Shown here in pieces: positions 16,912-25,126 of a stretch of DNA of 64,000 nucleotides. The DNA comes from Pseudomonas asturiensis (GTDB taxonomy: Bacteria; Pseudomonadota; Gammaproteobacteria; Pseudomonadales; Pseudomonadaceae), in assembly GCF_900143095.1 (NCBI RefSeq), contig NZ_FRDA01000001.1, forward strand, positions 62,001 through 126,000. The letters are read 5' to 3'. Below the pieces are notes generated by a model, which was not told the DNA's origin, searched no databases, and worked only from the letters and a program-made list of their open reading frames with translations. Numbering within the stretch: the stretch's first letter is position 1; each line of letters starts with the position of its first letter. The position numbers and the translations under genes were made by a program.

Positions 16912-18465
16912 ATGTCAGCGTCTGCTCAGACGGCTGTTCTTTCGGTCAGTGGCATTGGTAAAACCTACGCTCAACCCGTGCTTGGCGATGTCGACCTGAC
17001 GTTGATGCGCGGCGAAGTGCTGGCCCTGACCGGGGAAAACGGTGCCGGTAAAAGCACCTTGTCAAAGATCATTGGCGGACTGGTCACTCCGACCACCGGC
17101 CAGATGCACTATCAGGGTCAGCCTTATCAACCGGCGAACCGTACCCAGGCCGAAAAGCTCGGAGTCCGCATGGTCATGCAGGAGTTGAACCTGCTGCCGA
17201 CCCTGACTGTTGCCGAAAACCTGTTTCTGGATGATCTTCCGCGCCGTGCAGGCTGGATCGATCGCAAGCGCCTGCGTGAAAACGCAATCAAGGCCATGGC
17301 CCAGGTTGGCCTGGAAGCCATCGACCCCGATACGCTGGTAGGCGATCTGGGGATCGGGCACCAGCAGATGGTCGAAATTGCCCGTAATCTGGTGGGCGAC
17401 TGCCATGTGCTGATTCTCGATGAACCGACGGCGATGCTCACCTCGCGTGAAGTCGAGATGCTGTTCGAACAGATTACCCGGCTACAGGCCCGCGGTGTCT
17501 CGATCATCTACATTTCCCACCGCCTCGAAGAGTTGGCCAGAGTGTCCCAGCGTATCGCTGTACTGCGTGACGGCAAGCTGGTCTGCGTCGAGCCGATTTC
17601 GCGTTACAACAGTGAGCAACTGGTCACTCTGATGGTCGGGCGCGAGCTGGGTGAACACATGGACATGGGGGCGCGACAGATTGGCGAAGTCGCGCTGTCT
17701 GTTAAATCGCTCAACCGAAAAGGCAAGGTTCAGGACGTCTCGTTTGACGTGCGCCGTGGCGAGATCTTTGGTATTTCCGGCCTGATCGGCGCCGGGCGTA
17801 CTGAGCTGTTGCGCTTGATCTACGGTGCCGATACTGCCGACAGCGGCAGCATTGAAGTAGGCCAGCCCCTGCAGGCAGTCAGCATTCGCTCGCCCGCCGA
17901 TGCCGTCGAGCACGGCATCGCGCTGATTACCGAAGACCGCAAAAGCGAAGGTTTGCTGATGTCGCAATCAATCAGCGCCAACATTGCACTTGGCAACATG
18001 AATGCGATCTCCAGAGGCGGCATTGTCAACGCAGGTGATGAACTCAAACTGGCACAACGGCAAGTGGACGCCATGCGCATTCGCAGCTCAAGTCCGACCC
18101 AACTGGTGTCGGAGCTGTCCGGTGGCAATCAGCAGAAGGTCGTGATTGGCCGCTGGCTGGAGCGTGACTGCCCGGTGATGCTGTTCGACGAGCCGACGCG
18201 TGGCATCGATGTCGGCGCCAAGTTCGACATCTACGCGTTGCTGGCCGAACTGACCCGTCAGGGCAGGGCGCTGGTGGTGGTGTCCAGTGACCTGCGCGAG
18301 CTGATGCTGATCTGTGATCGCATCGGCGTGCTGTCGGCCGGTCGAATGATCGAAACGTTCGACCGTGACAGCTGGAGCCAGGACCAATTGCTTGCCGCCG
18401 CCTTTGCCGGATATCAGAAACGTGACGCGCTGCTCAATGACGCCGCGCCCAGGAACGACTCATGA
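16912..18465 (+). CDS. rbsA: Ribose ABC transporter, ATP-binding protein RbsA
   Basis: A 517-residue protein with two fused ABC cassettes, as in the sugar importer class RbsA/MglA. The first has Walker A GENGAGKST (about residue 41) and Walker B HVLILDEPTAM; the second has a degenerate Walker A (GLIGAGRTE), signature LSGGNQQKVVIGRWL and Walker B PVMLFDEPTRGIDVGAK. It powers ribose import at the inner membrane with RbsC. Its stop overlaps the rbsC start (ATGA). Confidence 0.96.
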   Translation: MSASAQTAVLSVSGIGKTYAQPVLGDVDLTLMRGEVLALTGENGAGKSTLSKIIGGLVTPTTGQMHYQGQPYQPANRTQAEKLGVRMVMQELNLLPTLTVAENLFLDDLPRRAGWIDRKRLRENAIKAMAQVGLEAIDPDTLVGDLGIGHQQMVEIARNLVGDCHVLILDEPTAMLTSREVEMLFEQITRLQARGVSIIYISHRLEELARVSQRIAVLRDGKLVCVEPISRYNSEQLVTLMVGRELGEHMDMGARQIGEVALSVKSLNRKGKVQDVSFDVRRGEIFGISGLIGAGRTELLRLIYGADTADSGSIEVGQPLQAVSIRSPADAVEHGIALITEDRKSEGLLMSQSISANIALGNMNAISRGGIVNAGDELKLAQRQVDAMRIRSSSPTQLVSELSGGNQQKVVIGRWLERDCPVMLFDEPTRGIDVGAKFDIYALLAELTRQGRALVVVSSDLRELMLICDRIGVLSAGRMIETFDRDSWSQDQLLAAAFAGYQKRDALLNDAAPRNDS

Positions 18466-19454
18466 AAAACACTACACCCTCGACGCCGACGATGCCTGTG
18501 CGCCGCGGCGGCAATTACCTCGGGCTGGGCACCTATCTGGGCCTGGCGGGCGCATTGCTGGCGATGATCGTTCTGTTCTCGCTGCTCAGTGACCACTTCC
18601 TGTCGTATCAGACCTTCAGCACGCTGGCCAACCAGATCCCCGATCTCATGGTGCTGGCGGTGGGCATGACCCTGATCCTGATTATCGGCGGCATCGACCT
18701 CTCCGTAGGGTCGGTACTGGCGCTGGCTGCCTCGGCCGTCAGCGTGGCGATTCTCGGTTGGGGCTGGAGCGTTTTTCCGGCTGCGCTGCTGGGCATTGCC
18801 TGCGCGACCCTGGCAGGCACCATTACCGGCTCGATTACTGTGGCCTGGCGTATTCCATCGTTCATCGTGTCCTTGGGCGTGCTGGAGATGGCCCGCGGTG
18901 TGGCGTACCAGATGACCAACTCGCGCACAGCCTACATCGGTGATTCATTCGCCTGGTTGTCGGACCCGGTGGCGTTCGGCATTTCACCTTCGTTCATCAT
19001 CGCGCTGATGGTGATCTTCATTGCTCAGGCGGTGCTGACGCGCACGGTATTCGGTCGCTACCTGATCGGTATCGGCACCAACGAAGAAGCTGTGCGCCTG
19101 GCAGGCATCAATCCCAAGCCGTACAAGATCCTGGTGTTCTCGCTGATGGGGCTGCTGGCCGGTGTGGCGGCGCTGTTCCAGATCTCTCGCCTTGAAGCCG
19201 CCGACCCCAATGCCGGTGCCGGGCTCGAACTGCAGGTCATCGCTGCCGTGGTCATTGGCGGTACCAGCCTGATGGGCGGGCGCGGCTCGATCATCAGCAC
19301 GTTTTTCGGCGTGTTGATCATCTCGGTATTGGCGGCTGGCCTGGCTCAGATCGGTGCCACAGAACCCACCAAACGCATCATCACCGGCGCCGTCATCGTG
19401 ATTGCCGTGGTGCTGGACACCTACCGCAGCAATCGGGCGCGGCGACAGGGCTGA
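18462..19454 (+). CDS. rbsC: Ribose ABC transporter, permease RbsC
   Basis: A 330-residue polytopic membrane protein with about ten hydrophobic segments. Family marks include LILIIGGIDLSVGSVLALAA, the cytoplasmic coupling segment RYLIGIGTNEEAVRLAGI and VIGGTSLMGGRGSI. It forms the membrane channel for ribose with RbsA and RbsB and is translationally coupled to rbsA. Confidence 0.96.
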   Translation: MKNTTPSTPTMPVRRGGNYLGLGTYLGLAGALLAMIVLFSLLSDHFLSYQTFSTLANQIPDLMVLAVGMTLILIIGGIDLSVGSVLALAASAVSVAILGWGWSVFPAALLGIACATLAGTITGSITVAWRIPSFIVSLGVLEMARGVAYQMTNSRTAYIGDSFAWLSDPVAFGISPSFIIALMVIFIAQAVLTRTVFGRYLIGIGTNEEAVRLAGINPKPYKILVFSLMGLLAGVAALFQISRLEAADPNAGAGLELQVIAAVVIGGTSLMGGRGSIISTFFGVLIISVLAAGLAQIGATEPTKRIITGAVIVIAVVLDTYRSNRARRQG

Positions 19455-19455
19455 C

Positions 19456-20472
19456 ATGGCAACCATCAAGGACGTAGCAGCACTGGCCGGGATATCCTAC
19501 ACAACGGTCTCCCATGTGCTGAACAAGACCCGGCCGGTGAGTGAGCCGGTGCGGCTCAAGGTCGAGGCGGCCATCGCGCAACTGGACTACGTGCCCAGCG
19601 CAGTGGCCCGCTCGCTAAAGGCCAAGAGTACCTCGACCATCGGGTTGTTGATTCCCAACGGCATGAACCCTTATTTCGCCGAGTTGGCCAGGGGCATTGA
19701 GGATTACTGCGAGCGTAACGGCTTCTGCGTGATTCTTTGCAACTCGGATGACAACCCGGACAAGCAGCGCAGTTACCTGCGCGTGCTGCTGGAGAAACGT
19801 GTCGACGGTTTGATCGTGTCGTCGGTGGGCGGCGATACCAGCATCCAGGGTGGCCTGACGGAAGTTCGCACGCCGCTGGTGATTGTCGACCGCGAACTGG
19901 CAGGCATAGAAGCCGACATGGTGCGTATCGATCATGAGCAGGGCGCTTATCTGGCCACGCGTCATTTGCTGGATCTGGGTCATCGGCGAGTCGCCTGCAT
20001 CGGTGGGCCGCAACACAGTCTGGTGGCCGAGATGCGGCTGGCGGGATACCGACGTGCCATGCAGCAGGCTGCTGCCGAAATCGTTTCGGGTTGGGCGGTG
20101 CACAGCGAGTTCACCAGTTCCGCAGGCTATGACGCTGCGGGTCAATTGCTCGCCGAACACCGGCCGACCGCGATTTTTGCCGGCAACGACGTGATCGCCA
20201 TCGGTGTGCTGCGTGCGGCCGCCGAGCGCGGTATCAATGTGCCTCGGGACTTGTCCGTCATCGGTTTCGATGACATCGAAATGAGTCGTTATGTGTACCC
20301 GGCGCTGACGACAGTCGGGCAATCGATCATGCAACTGGGTGAAACAGCCGCTGAAATGCTGCTGTGCAGAATCGCCGCGCCAAACGCTTCACCGGTTGAA
20401 AAGCGCCTTGTGACGCCCGTCGTCATGGTACGAGAATCTACAGCGGCACCCAACAGCGCTCCGAATGAATGA
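19456..20472 (+). CDS. rbsR: Ribose operon repressor RbsR (LacI family)
   Basis: A 338-residue LacI-family regulator. The N-terminal helix-turn-helix and hinge are ATIKDVAALAGISYTTVSHVLNKT and YVPSAVARSLKAKST, followed by a periplasmic-binding-protein-like sensor domain (TIGLLIPNGMNPYFAELARGIE, IFAGNDVIAIGVLRAA). The ATG at 19456 lies 1 base after the rbsC stop. It probably binds the palindrome at 15818 and releases it when ribose or a phosphorylated product accumulates. Confidence 0.93.
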   Translation: MATIKDVAALAGISYTTVSHVLNKTRPVSEPVRLKVEAAIAQLDYVPSAVARSLKAKSTSTIGLLIPNGMNPYFAELARGIEDYCERNGFCVILCNSDDNPDKQRSYLRVLLEKRVDGLIVSSVGGDTSIQGGLTEVRTPLVIVDRELAGIEADMVRIDHEQGAYLATRHLLDLGHRRVACIGGPQHSLVAEMRLAGYRRAMQQAAAEIVSGWAVHSEFTSSAGYDAAGQLLAEHRPTAIFAGNDVIAIGVLRAAAERGINVPRDLSVIGFDDIEMSRYVYPALTTVGQSIMQLGETAAEMLLCRIAAPNASPVEKRLVTPVVMVRESTAAPNSAPNE

Positions 20473-20502
20473 CGAGCACGCACAGCAACGAGTGAATGAG
20501 CC

Positions 20503-21423
20503 ATGCAAGCAAAAATCGTGATAGTGGGCAGCCTCAACATGGACCTGGTGATCCGCGCCCAGCGTCTGCCGCGCCCCGGCGAAACACTGACTGGCCAGAC
20601 CTTCGACACCGTGCCCGGTGGCAAGGGTGCCAACCAGGCCGTTGCAGCAGCGCGCCTGGGGGCGCAGGTGGCAATGATCGGCTGCGTGGGTGCAGACGCC
20701 TATGGAGAGCAATTGCGTGCTGCGCTGCTCGCCGAGCACATCGATTGCCAGGCCGTGACCATAGTGCCGGGTGTGCCCACCGGCATCGCGTCGATCGTGG
20801 TCGATGCCAACAGCCAGAATGCGATCGTCATTGTCGCTGGCGGCAACGGTCAACTGACGTCTGAACTTATCGAGCGTTTCGATGCGCTGCTGGCGGGTGC
20901 CGAGATCGTCATCTGCCAGCTTGAAGTGCCGACCGAAACCGTTTTTCGTACCCTGAGTCGCGCCCGTCAACTGGGCAAGATTGTTATCCTCAACCCCGCC
21001 CCGGCAAGCGAGCCGTTGCCTGCGCACTGGTATGGGTTGATCGATTATCTGATTCCCAATGAAAGCGAGGCGCGCGCGCTCACCGGCATCAATGTGGACT
21101 CGCCAGCCTCGGCGGAGCAGGCGGCCAGCGCGTTGCTGGCCGCAGGTGCCCGTAACGTGATCATCACCCTCGGCGAACACGGTACGTTGTTCGCCAGCGC
21201 GCGCGGTGCCGAGCATATTGCCGCACGGCGTGTCCAGGCCGTGGACACCACCGCCGCAGGTGATACCTTTGTCGGTGGTTTTGCAGCAGCGCTTGCCCGA
21301 GGGCAGAGTGAAATGCAGGCCATCCGCTTTGGTCAGGCCGCCGCCGCGCTGTCGGTCACACGCGCCGGTGCGCAGCCGTCCATTCCGACGTTTGAGGAAG
21401 TACAGGGATTCAATCCAACATGA
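20503..21423 (+). CDS. rbsK: Ribokinase
   Basis: A 306-residue PfkB-family sugar kinase. The N-terminal GG motif region is visible in [22 protein letters not shown] and [17 protein letters not shown], and the catalytic C-terminal motif is [19 protein letters not shown] with the base Asp. It phosphorylates ribose at O5 in the cytoplasm for entry to the pentose phosphate pathway. Its stop overlaps the rbsD start. Confidence 0.95.
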   Translation: MQAKIVIVGSLNMDLVIRAQRLPRPGETLTGQTFDTVPGGKGANQAVAAARLGAQVAMIGCVGADAYGEQLRAALLAEHIDCQAVTIVPGVPTGIASIVVDANSQNAIVIVAGGNGQLTSELIERFDALLAGAEIVICQLEVPTETVFRTLSRARQLGKIVILNPAPASEPLPAHWYGLIDYLIPNESEARALTGINVDSPASAEQAASALLAAGARNVIITLGEHGTLFASARGAEHIAARRVQAVDTTAAGDTFVGGFAAALARGQSEMQAIRFGQAAAALSVTRAGAQPSIPTFEEVQGFNPT

Positions 21424-21824
21424 AAAAAACACCGCTACTCAATATCGCCTTGTCCCGCGTAATTGCATCAATGGGGCATGGCGACATGCTGATGATCGTC
21501 GACGCCGGTATGCCTGTGCCGCCTGGCGTCGAGCTGATCGACCTGGCGTTGACGCGCGGCGTACCGGATTTCGTCAGTGTGCTGGATGTCGTGTTAAGCG
21601 AGATGCATGTCGAAAGCCACGTGCTGGCCAGTGAAATGGCCGAAGCCCAGCCGCCCGCCCTGCAGGTGATCGAGAGCCTGAATCTGGACGATCAACTGGG
21701 CCAGCAACGCTGGATCAGCCATGCAGATCTCAAAATCCTGAGCCGCAAGGCCAAGGCCATCGTACGTACCGGAGAGTTTCAGCCGTACAGTAATGTCGCG
21801 TTGATTTCCGGGGTTGTGTTCTAG
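21420..21824 (+). CDS. rbsD: D-ribose pyranase
   Basis: A 134-residue RbsD with typical sequence: [25 protein letters not shown] early (His of the active site) and the C-terminal [19 protein letters not shown]. It converts beta-pyranose ribose to the furanose form used by ribokinase. The stop codon TAG lies within the CTAG that borders the MITE-like element, so the element abuts the end of the gene without obviously altering the protein. Confidence 0.95.
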   Translation: MKKTPLLNIALSRVIASMGHGDMLMIVDAGMPVPPGVELIDLALTRGVPDFVSVLDVVLSEMHVESHVLASEMAEAQPPALQVIESLNLDDQLGQQRWISHADLKILSRKAKAIVRTGEFQPYSNVALISGVVF

Positions 21825-21967
21825 GCTCTGTACGAAAAGTGGCTGCGCTCGGTGATGCTGCGTTAAAAACAGGCTCGGAATGCTCATTTACAACACGTAG
21901 ACTCCGCTTCCTCGCCTGTTTTTGCCTTGCCTGACCTTCGCTCGCCGACTTTACGTACAGAGCCTAG
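21821..21967. mobile_element. MITE-like element with 20-bp terminal inverted repeats
   Basis: A 147-bp segment bounded by CTAGGCTCTGTACGAAAAGT on the left and its inverted copy on the right (one mismatch). It has no open frame. The flanking CTAG on both sides is palindromic, so it could be either a target duplication or part of the repeat. An inner pair, AAAAACAGGC and GCCTGTTTTT, makes the whole unit able to fold into a long hairpin. It separates rbsD from the nucleoside hydrolase gene. Confidence 0.7.
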
Positions 21968-22009
21968 GCTCCAGGACGGGACAGATTTTTTCATTAAAGG
22001 GAGTTTCAT

Positions 22010-23035
22010 ATGACGTTGATTCAGTTTTCCAGACAACTCATTCGGGGAGCACTGCTCTTGTCCATTCTCGGCGCGACCGCTGTGCAGGCGGCTGAAAAGC
22101 GTGACCTGATCATCGACACCGATCCCGGTGCGGACGATGTCGTTGCCTTGTTGCTGGCACTGGCTTCACCTGAAGAGCTCAATGTGATGGCCATTACCAC
22201 GGTCGCGGGCAATGTCCGTCTGGACAAGACGTCGCGTAACGCCAGACTGGCGCGTGAATGGGCCGGTCGCGAAGACGTCCCGGTGTACGCGGGTGCGCCC
22301 AGGCCGCTGGTGCGCACGCCGATCTACGCAGAAAACGTGCACGGACAGGAAGGCTTGCCGGGCGTGCCTGTTCACGAGCCGTCCAAGGGGCTTGCTCAGG
22401 GTAATGCGGTCGACTACCTGATCCAGACCTTGAGCAAGGCCAAGCCGCACAGCATTACCATTGCGATGCTCGGGCCGCAGACCAATCTTGCGCTCGCACT
22501 GGTGCAGGCACCGGAGATTACTCAGGGCATCAAGGAAGTGATCGTCATGGGCGGCGCGCACTTCAACGGCGGCAACATTACGCCGACGGCCGAATTCAAC
22601 ATCTTTGCCGATCCGCACGCTGCTCAGATCGTGCTGGCCAGCGGTGTGAAGCTCACCTACGTACCGCTGGACGTGACCCACAAGATCCTGACCAGCGAGC
22701 AGCGCCTCAAGCAGATCGCTGCACTGAACAATCAGGCCGGCAAGCTGGTGGACGGCATTCTCAATGAATACGTCAAGCTGGACATGGAGCACTACGGCCT
22801 GCCCGGTGGTCCGGTTCATGATGCCAGCGTAATTGCCTGGATGTTGAAGCCCGAGCTGTTCTCCGGCAGGCAGATCAATGTGGCGATCGACAGCCGTGAG
22901 GGCATTGGTTTCGGTCAGACCGTCGCTGACTGGTACGGAACGCTCAAACAGCCTCAGAACGTGTTCTGGGTCGAAAATGGCGACGCTCAGGGGTTTTTCG
23001 ATCTGCTGACCGAACGCCTTGCGCGGCTGAAGTAA
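22010..23035 (+). CDS. Exported ribonucleoside hydrolase
   Basis: A 341-residue inosine/uridine-preferring nucleoside hydrolase with a signal peptide (LLLSILGATAVQAA). The calcium-binding motif DTDPGADDVVALLLAL is intact, as are TVAGNVRLDKT, the substrate loop VMGGAHFNGGNITPTAEFNIFADPHAA and GPVHDASVIAWML with the second metal Asp. In the periplasm it would split nucleosides into base plus ribose, feeding the ribose importer encoded upstream. AAAGGGAG precedes the ATG. The MITE separates it from rbsD but co-transcription remains possible. Confidence 0.92.
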   Translation: MTLIQFSRQLIRGALLLSILGATAVQAAEKRDLIIDTDPGADDVVALLLALASPEELNVMAITTVAGNVRLDKTSRNARLAREWAGREDVPVYAGAPRPLVRTPIYAENVHGQEGLPGVPVHEPSKGLAQGNAVDYLIQTLSKAKPHSITIAMLGPQTNLALALVQAPEITQGIKEVIVMGGAHFNGGNITPTAEFNIFADPHAAQIVLASGVKLTYVPLDVTHKILTSEQRLKQIAALNNQAGKLVDGILNEYVKLDMEHYGLPGGPVHDASVIAWMLKPELFSGRQINVAIDSREGIGFGQTVADWYGTLKQPQNVFWVENGDAQGFFDLLTERLARLK

Positions 23036-23054
23036 TCAGCGTGTGTTGAGCCCT

Positions 23055-23249
23055 CTACGCAGGCACTTCTGCCGCAGCGTATCGGCTCAGCACCTGACCG
23101 ATAAAGGCGCGGGCACCGTCGGTGCCCAGCTCCTTGATCAACAGATCAACAGCAATGATCATCAGCTCTTCCGGGGTTCCCGGGCTGTGGGAGCAATGCC
23201 CTTGAGGCCACTTGGCCTTGATGTCCGCATCGATTGAAATCGCTGTCAT
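23055..23249 (-). CDS. Small hypothetical protein
   Basis: A 64-residue acidic protein (MTAISIDADIKAKWPQGHC, then TPEELMIIAVDLLIKELGTDGARAFIGQVLSRY). It is predicted soluble and helical at the C-terminal half. It lies tail to tail with the nucleoside hydrolase gene. I do not recognise the family. The 319-base gap to the next gene (23250-23568) shows no convincing feature apart from the ribosome site of the I78 gene. Confidence 0.6.
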   Translation of the reverse strand: MTAISIDADIKAKWPQGHCSHSPGTPEELMIIAVDLLIKELGTDGARAFIGQVLSRYAAAEVPA

Positions 23250-23568
23250 GTCTGTCTCTTCTCAAGAAGCACCGCGTTGCGACGGCGGCTGTGCATCGCC
23301 GTTGGTCCATAATCTCCTTTCCAGTAAACCATTGCGCGAGCCTTTTGACACTTCTACTTACGCATCATGAAGGTCTGGGGCGTGATCAGCCTGTTGCTCG
23401 AAAACGTTTTGTGACGATTTGCTGGCACGCAGGCGTTTGCGTCAAGGCAGACTGCACGCGTCTTGCAGGCTAATCCGTTTCAGCATGGTTATGACGGGCG
23501 CTGTGCAACCAATGCGCCGAGGCGCGGTCGCACAAGGTCTGGAAATGTTCATTGGCAAAGGAGGGTGT

Positions 23569-23901
23569 ATGCCCTGGAAATTCGCAACATTGGGTTTTGT
23601 GGTCGTGACGTCGGTTCTTGCGGGGTGCAGCAGTACGTCTGGTTCTGCGCCCGAAGCCTCCAGCAAGGCTGAGGTGCCTGCCAGTAATGCCGTGCCGGGT
23701 CGCTGTGACGCAGCGCCCGCACAATTTGCTGTCGGCCAGCAAGCGTCTATCGAACTGCTGACCCAGGTGCGCAGCCGCTCAGGCTCCATGGATGCACGCA
23801 TTCTGGGTCCCAACGACATGGTCACGCTTGAGTACCGCTCCGAGCGCGTCAACGTCAATACCGACGCATCCGGCAAGGTCGTGCGCGTCAATTGCGGCTG
23901 A
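23569..23901 (+). CDS. I78-family peptidase inhibitor lipoprotein
   Basis: A 110-residue lipoprotein: signal LGFVVVTSVLAGCSS with the lipobox cysteine near residue 19, then an I78 domain (GRCDAAPAQFAVGQQASIELLTQVRSRSGS ... VTLEYRSERVNVNTDASGKVVRVNCG). The family name comes from a fungal elastase inhibitor; in bacteria it is likely an envelope protease inhibitor. AAGGAGGG before the ATG at 23569 fixes the start; the longer frame from 23419 is unlikely. Confidence 0.85.
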   Translation: MPWKFATLGFVVVTSVLAGCSSTSGSAPEASSKAEVPASNAVPGRCDAAPAQFAVGQQASIELLTQVRSRSGSMDARILGPNDMVTLEYRSERVNVNTDASGKVVRVNCG

Positions 23902-23923
23902 GCCTTCTGATTCGGCAGGCATA

Positions 23924-23953
23924 AAAAAACCCCGTCAATGACGGGGTTTTTTC
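23924..23953. terminator. Bidirectional terminator between I78 gene and cold-shock gene
   Basis: AAAAAACCCCGTCA, loop A, TGACGGGGTTTTTT: a symmetrical GC stem flanked by A and T runs, able to terminate transcripts from both sides. Confidence 0.93.
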
Positions 23954-23965
23954 AAATCAAGTGGA

Positions 23966-24178
23966 TCAGACCACTGTGACTTCTTCTGCTTGCATGCCTT
24001 TCTGGCCTTTAGCAGCAACGAAAGAAACGGTCTGGCCTTCTTTCAGGCTTTTGAAACCGTCGCTTTGAATTGCTTTGAAGTGTACGAACAGGTCGTCACC
24101 GCCACCTTGTGGAGTGATAAAGCCGAAGCCTTTTTCATCGTTGAACCATTTTACGGTGCCGGTTTGGCGATTAGACAT
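23966..24178 (-). CDS. Cold-shock domain protein (CspA family)
   Basis: A 70-residue single cold-shock domain protein. The RNA-binding motifs KGFGFI (RNP1, about residues 16-21) and LFVHF (RNP2, about residues 30-34) are intact, within [19 protein letters not shown]. It binds single-stranded nucleic acid and acts as an RNA chaperone. CAGGAGATACACC precedes the ATG. A long AT-rich leader (to about 24290) is suggested by the absence of any gene up to the next terminator. Confidence 0.95.
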   Translation of the reverse strand: MSNRQTGTVKWFNDEKGFGFITPQGGGDDLFVHFKAIQSDGFKSLKEGQTVSFVAAKGQKGMQAEEVTVV

Positions 24179-24383
24179 GGTGTATCTCCAGGAACATAAT
24201 TTTCAATAACGTGCTGCTCAGGCCAACTGGGCACACCGGCCTATCATAGTCGAAATGTACGAAAAGACAGCTATTTAGGTAGGAACTTTGAGCGAAGGGC
24301 CTGTGTATGGGGGGTGTCATACTCTGATGTGCCCGATTTGCGGGGTGGCCGGCCTGGTTTTTCGTTGAGCTTATGATGCGCTG

Positions 24384-24411
24384 AAAGCCCCGTTTTACGG
24401 GGCTTTTGGCG
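24384..24411 (+). terminator. Hairpin with T run between the cold-shock gene and the 24.5-kb gene
   Basis: AAAGCCCCG / CGGGGCTTTT with a short TTTTA loop. It ends transcripts moving toward higher coordinates, and by symmetry could serve the minus-strand gene that stops at 24471. Confidence 0.75.
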
Positions 24412-24470
24412 TTATGGGCGAGATGATTTCAGGGCGCTCAGATGACGGCCTTCGAGGCGATGATGCAAAA

Positions 24471-24779
24471 TTATTTTTTTGCGCTGGTGCAGTTTTCGGT
24501 CACTACTTTCTGCAGTTTTTGCGTCAAAGCCGGGCTCGAATCGCTGGAAGGGCCGTTGAGCGTCGCGATTTCCTTGTCCGTGAAATGGCTGTCCACCTGT
24601 TTTGCGCCGCAATCGCAATGCGCCTTGGCGGTCTTATCGTCCAGGTTCTGCTGCTTGGCGGCGGCAATGCACTCTTGAGTGAAGGTGTCGCGCGTGGTTT
24701 TGTCCATGGCTGCCTGGGCGCCCCAAGGGGCCAGGATGGCAGCGCAAGCGAGGAGTGCGGACAGGCTTGAAGGCTTCAT
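24471..24779 (-). CDS. Small exported hypothetical protein
   Basis: A 102-residue protein with a signal peptide (LSALLACAAILAPWGAQA) and a mature part holding four cysteines (TQECIAAAKQQNLDDKTAKAHCDCG ... VVTENCTSAKK), suggesting disulphides in the periplasm. AAAGGAGAACACC precedes the ATG. Conserved in appearance but not recognised; no functional context. Confidence 0.75.
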   Translation of the reverse strand: MKPSSLSALLACAAILAPWGAQAAMDKTTRDTFTQECIAAAKQQNLDDKTAKAHCDCGAKQVDSHFTDKEIATLNGPSSDSSPALTQKLQKVVTENCTSAKK

Positions 24780-25126
24780 GGTGTTCTCCTTTGCAGTGGA
24801 AGAGTCTTGCGACGTAACGACTAGCTCAGACGACCCTGGAGCGCTCCAGTTCAGATGCCGTGCAATTTCATGTTCATTTGCCTGGAAGTGCGACGTGATG
24901 CACTGCGCTGTGATAGGATGCGCGTCCTGTGAATTTCCAGCAGCCCGAATGGCCTGGTTTTCAGTCAGGTGCGAACAGGTTTTTGTACACTCCAGTCATC
25001 TGGTCCGTTTCAAGGTTGGCCGCAAGGCTCCTGCCACTGTGAGGCAGGCGTACCACCGGATCACGTACTGGCTCATCCCAACCCACGTGACCTTTGGTAG
25101 GGGTCACCACTAGGAGAGGAGGCGCC
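24780..25126. other. 347-base intergenic region upstream of thrS
   Basis: No convincing gene on either strand. It must contain the thrS promoter and leader. I looked for a threonyl-tRNA-like operator hairpin or a T-box and could not support either by eye. The only clear element is AGGAGAGGAGG just before the thrS start. Confidence 0.5.

Noticed and set aside
24679-25113. Plus-strand frame of 144 codons upstream of thrS
   Set aside because: No ribosome site, mixed composition, overlaps the exported-protein gene on the other strand.
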